Below, piece by piece: positions 63,978 to 64,000 of a stretch of 64,000 bases of DNA. Below the pieces are notes generated by a model. That model had not been told where the DNA came from. It made no database searches and saw nothing but the letters and a program-made list of their open reading frames with translations. This DNA is from Sphingobacterium sp. UBA7855 (GTDB lineage: Bacteria > Bacteroidota > Bacteroidia > Sphingobacteriales > Sphingobacteriaceae): NCBI GenBank assembly GCA_002500745.1, contig DLST01000020.1, positions 248,001 through 312,000 of the forward strand, written 5' to 3'. Made by a program: the position numbers and the translations under genes. The number at the start of each line of letters is the position of its first letter. Position 1 is the stretch's first letter.

Positions 63978-64000
63978 ATGACAGTTTCTCTTCGGGAGGT
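63978..64000 (+). CDS. Start of a further gene (first 7 codons)
   Basis: ATG at 63978, reading MTVSLRE, runs off the right edge of the window. A TATTTTTG -7 box sits 16 bases upstream, which makes it a credible start, but too few residues are visible to name the product. Confidence 0.35.

Overview
The window looks like chromosome of a Bacteroidota bacterium, most likely a Sphingobacteriaceae member such as Sphingobacterium. This is inferred from the moderate AT richness, TAnnTTTG-type -7 promoter boxes, many lipoprotein signals, a SusC-like TonB-dependent receptor with a carboxypeptidase-regulatory N-domain, TPR/LuxR-type membrane regulators, and gene types usual in that group (DUF4838, SCO plus small cytochrome c, fused SpmA/SpmB-like protein, DnaE2/ImuA/ImuB). 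I see no phage, insertion sequence or CRISPR array.

Left part (0-8.4 kb): a plastic stretch. It has a partial membrane protein, a DUF2809 protein, a threonine-aldolase-like PLP enzyme, a response regulator followed by a large DUF4838 secreted protein, and a D-lactate dehydrogenase-like enzyme. Between them lie gene remnants: a VOC/glyoxalase C-terminus, an aquaporin C-terminus, an HxlR regulator and a DHA2-type MFS pump joined head to head by an apparent deletion (the pump is also frameshifted), and an unidentified 45-codon tail.

8.4-28.6 kb: the mutagenic repair cassette imuA-imuB-dnaE2 with a dyad operator-like site; a LytS/LytR-type two-component pair whose kinase is a predicted lipoprotein, next to lgt; an orphan NarL-type response regulator; a phytate/phosphate scavenging cassette (TonB-dependent receptor, beta-helix lipoprotein, beta-propeller phytase) divided from a TPR-HTH regulator by a region with phased TTAA repeats; and an arginine catabolic pair (arginase, ornithine aminotransferase) divergent from an Lrp-type regulator with a 22-bp dyad between them.

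28.6-47.6 kb: small unknown proteins, a Rossmann-fold protein, three tandem tRNA-Thr(TGT) genes, clpB, a thioredoxin-like protein, purN, a 60-residue cysteine-rich protein, an MFS transporter, a DUF4442 protein, a lipoprotein/SCO/cytochrome c cluster, a TetR-TolC-HlyD-RND efflux operon with an operator-like palindrome at the transcription start, a HAD phosphatase, and an ECF sigma factor with a membrane protein that may be its anti-sigma partner.

47.6-64 kb: lysS, an array of 11-bp phased repeats, an orphan patatin-like lipase, a fused SpmA/SpmB-like membrane protein, mgsA, OsmC, coaA, a MscS channel, a copper P-type ATPase with an inverted-repeat operator, a gyrA-TPR-TPR operon ending in a 44-bp perfect palindrome, an FKBP isomerase, a second OsmC protein, a small lipoprotein and the first codons of a further gene.

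The most interesting items are the phytate cassette with its candidate phosphate-type operator, the double-ended HxlR/MFS deletion fusion, the 11-bp phased repeat array, and the cluster of small remnants that an ordinary gene caller would miss.
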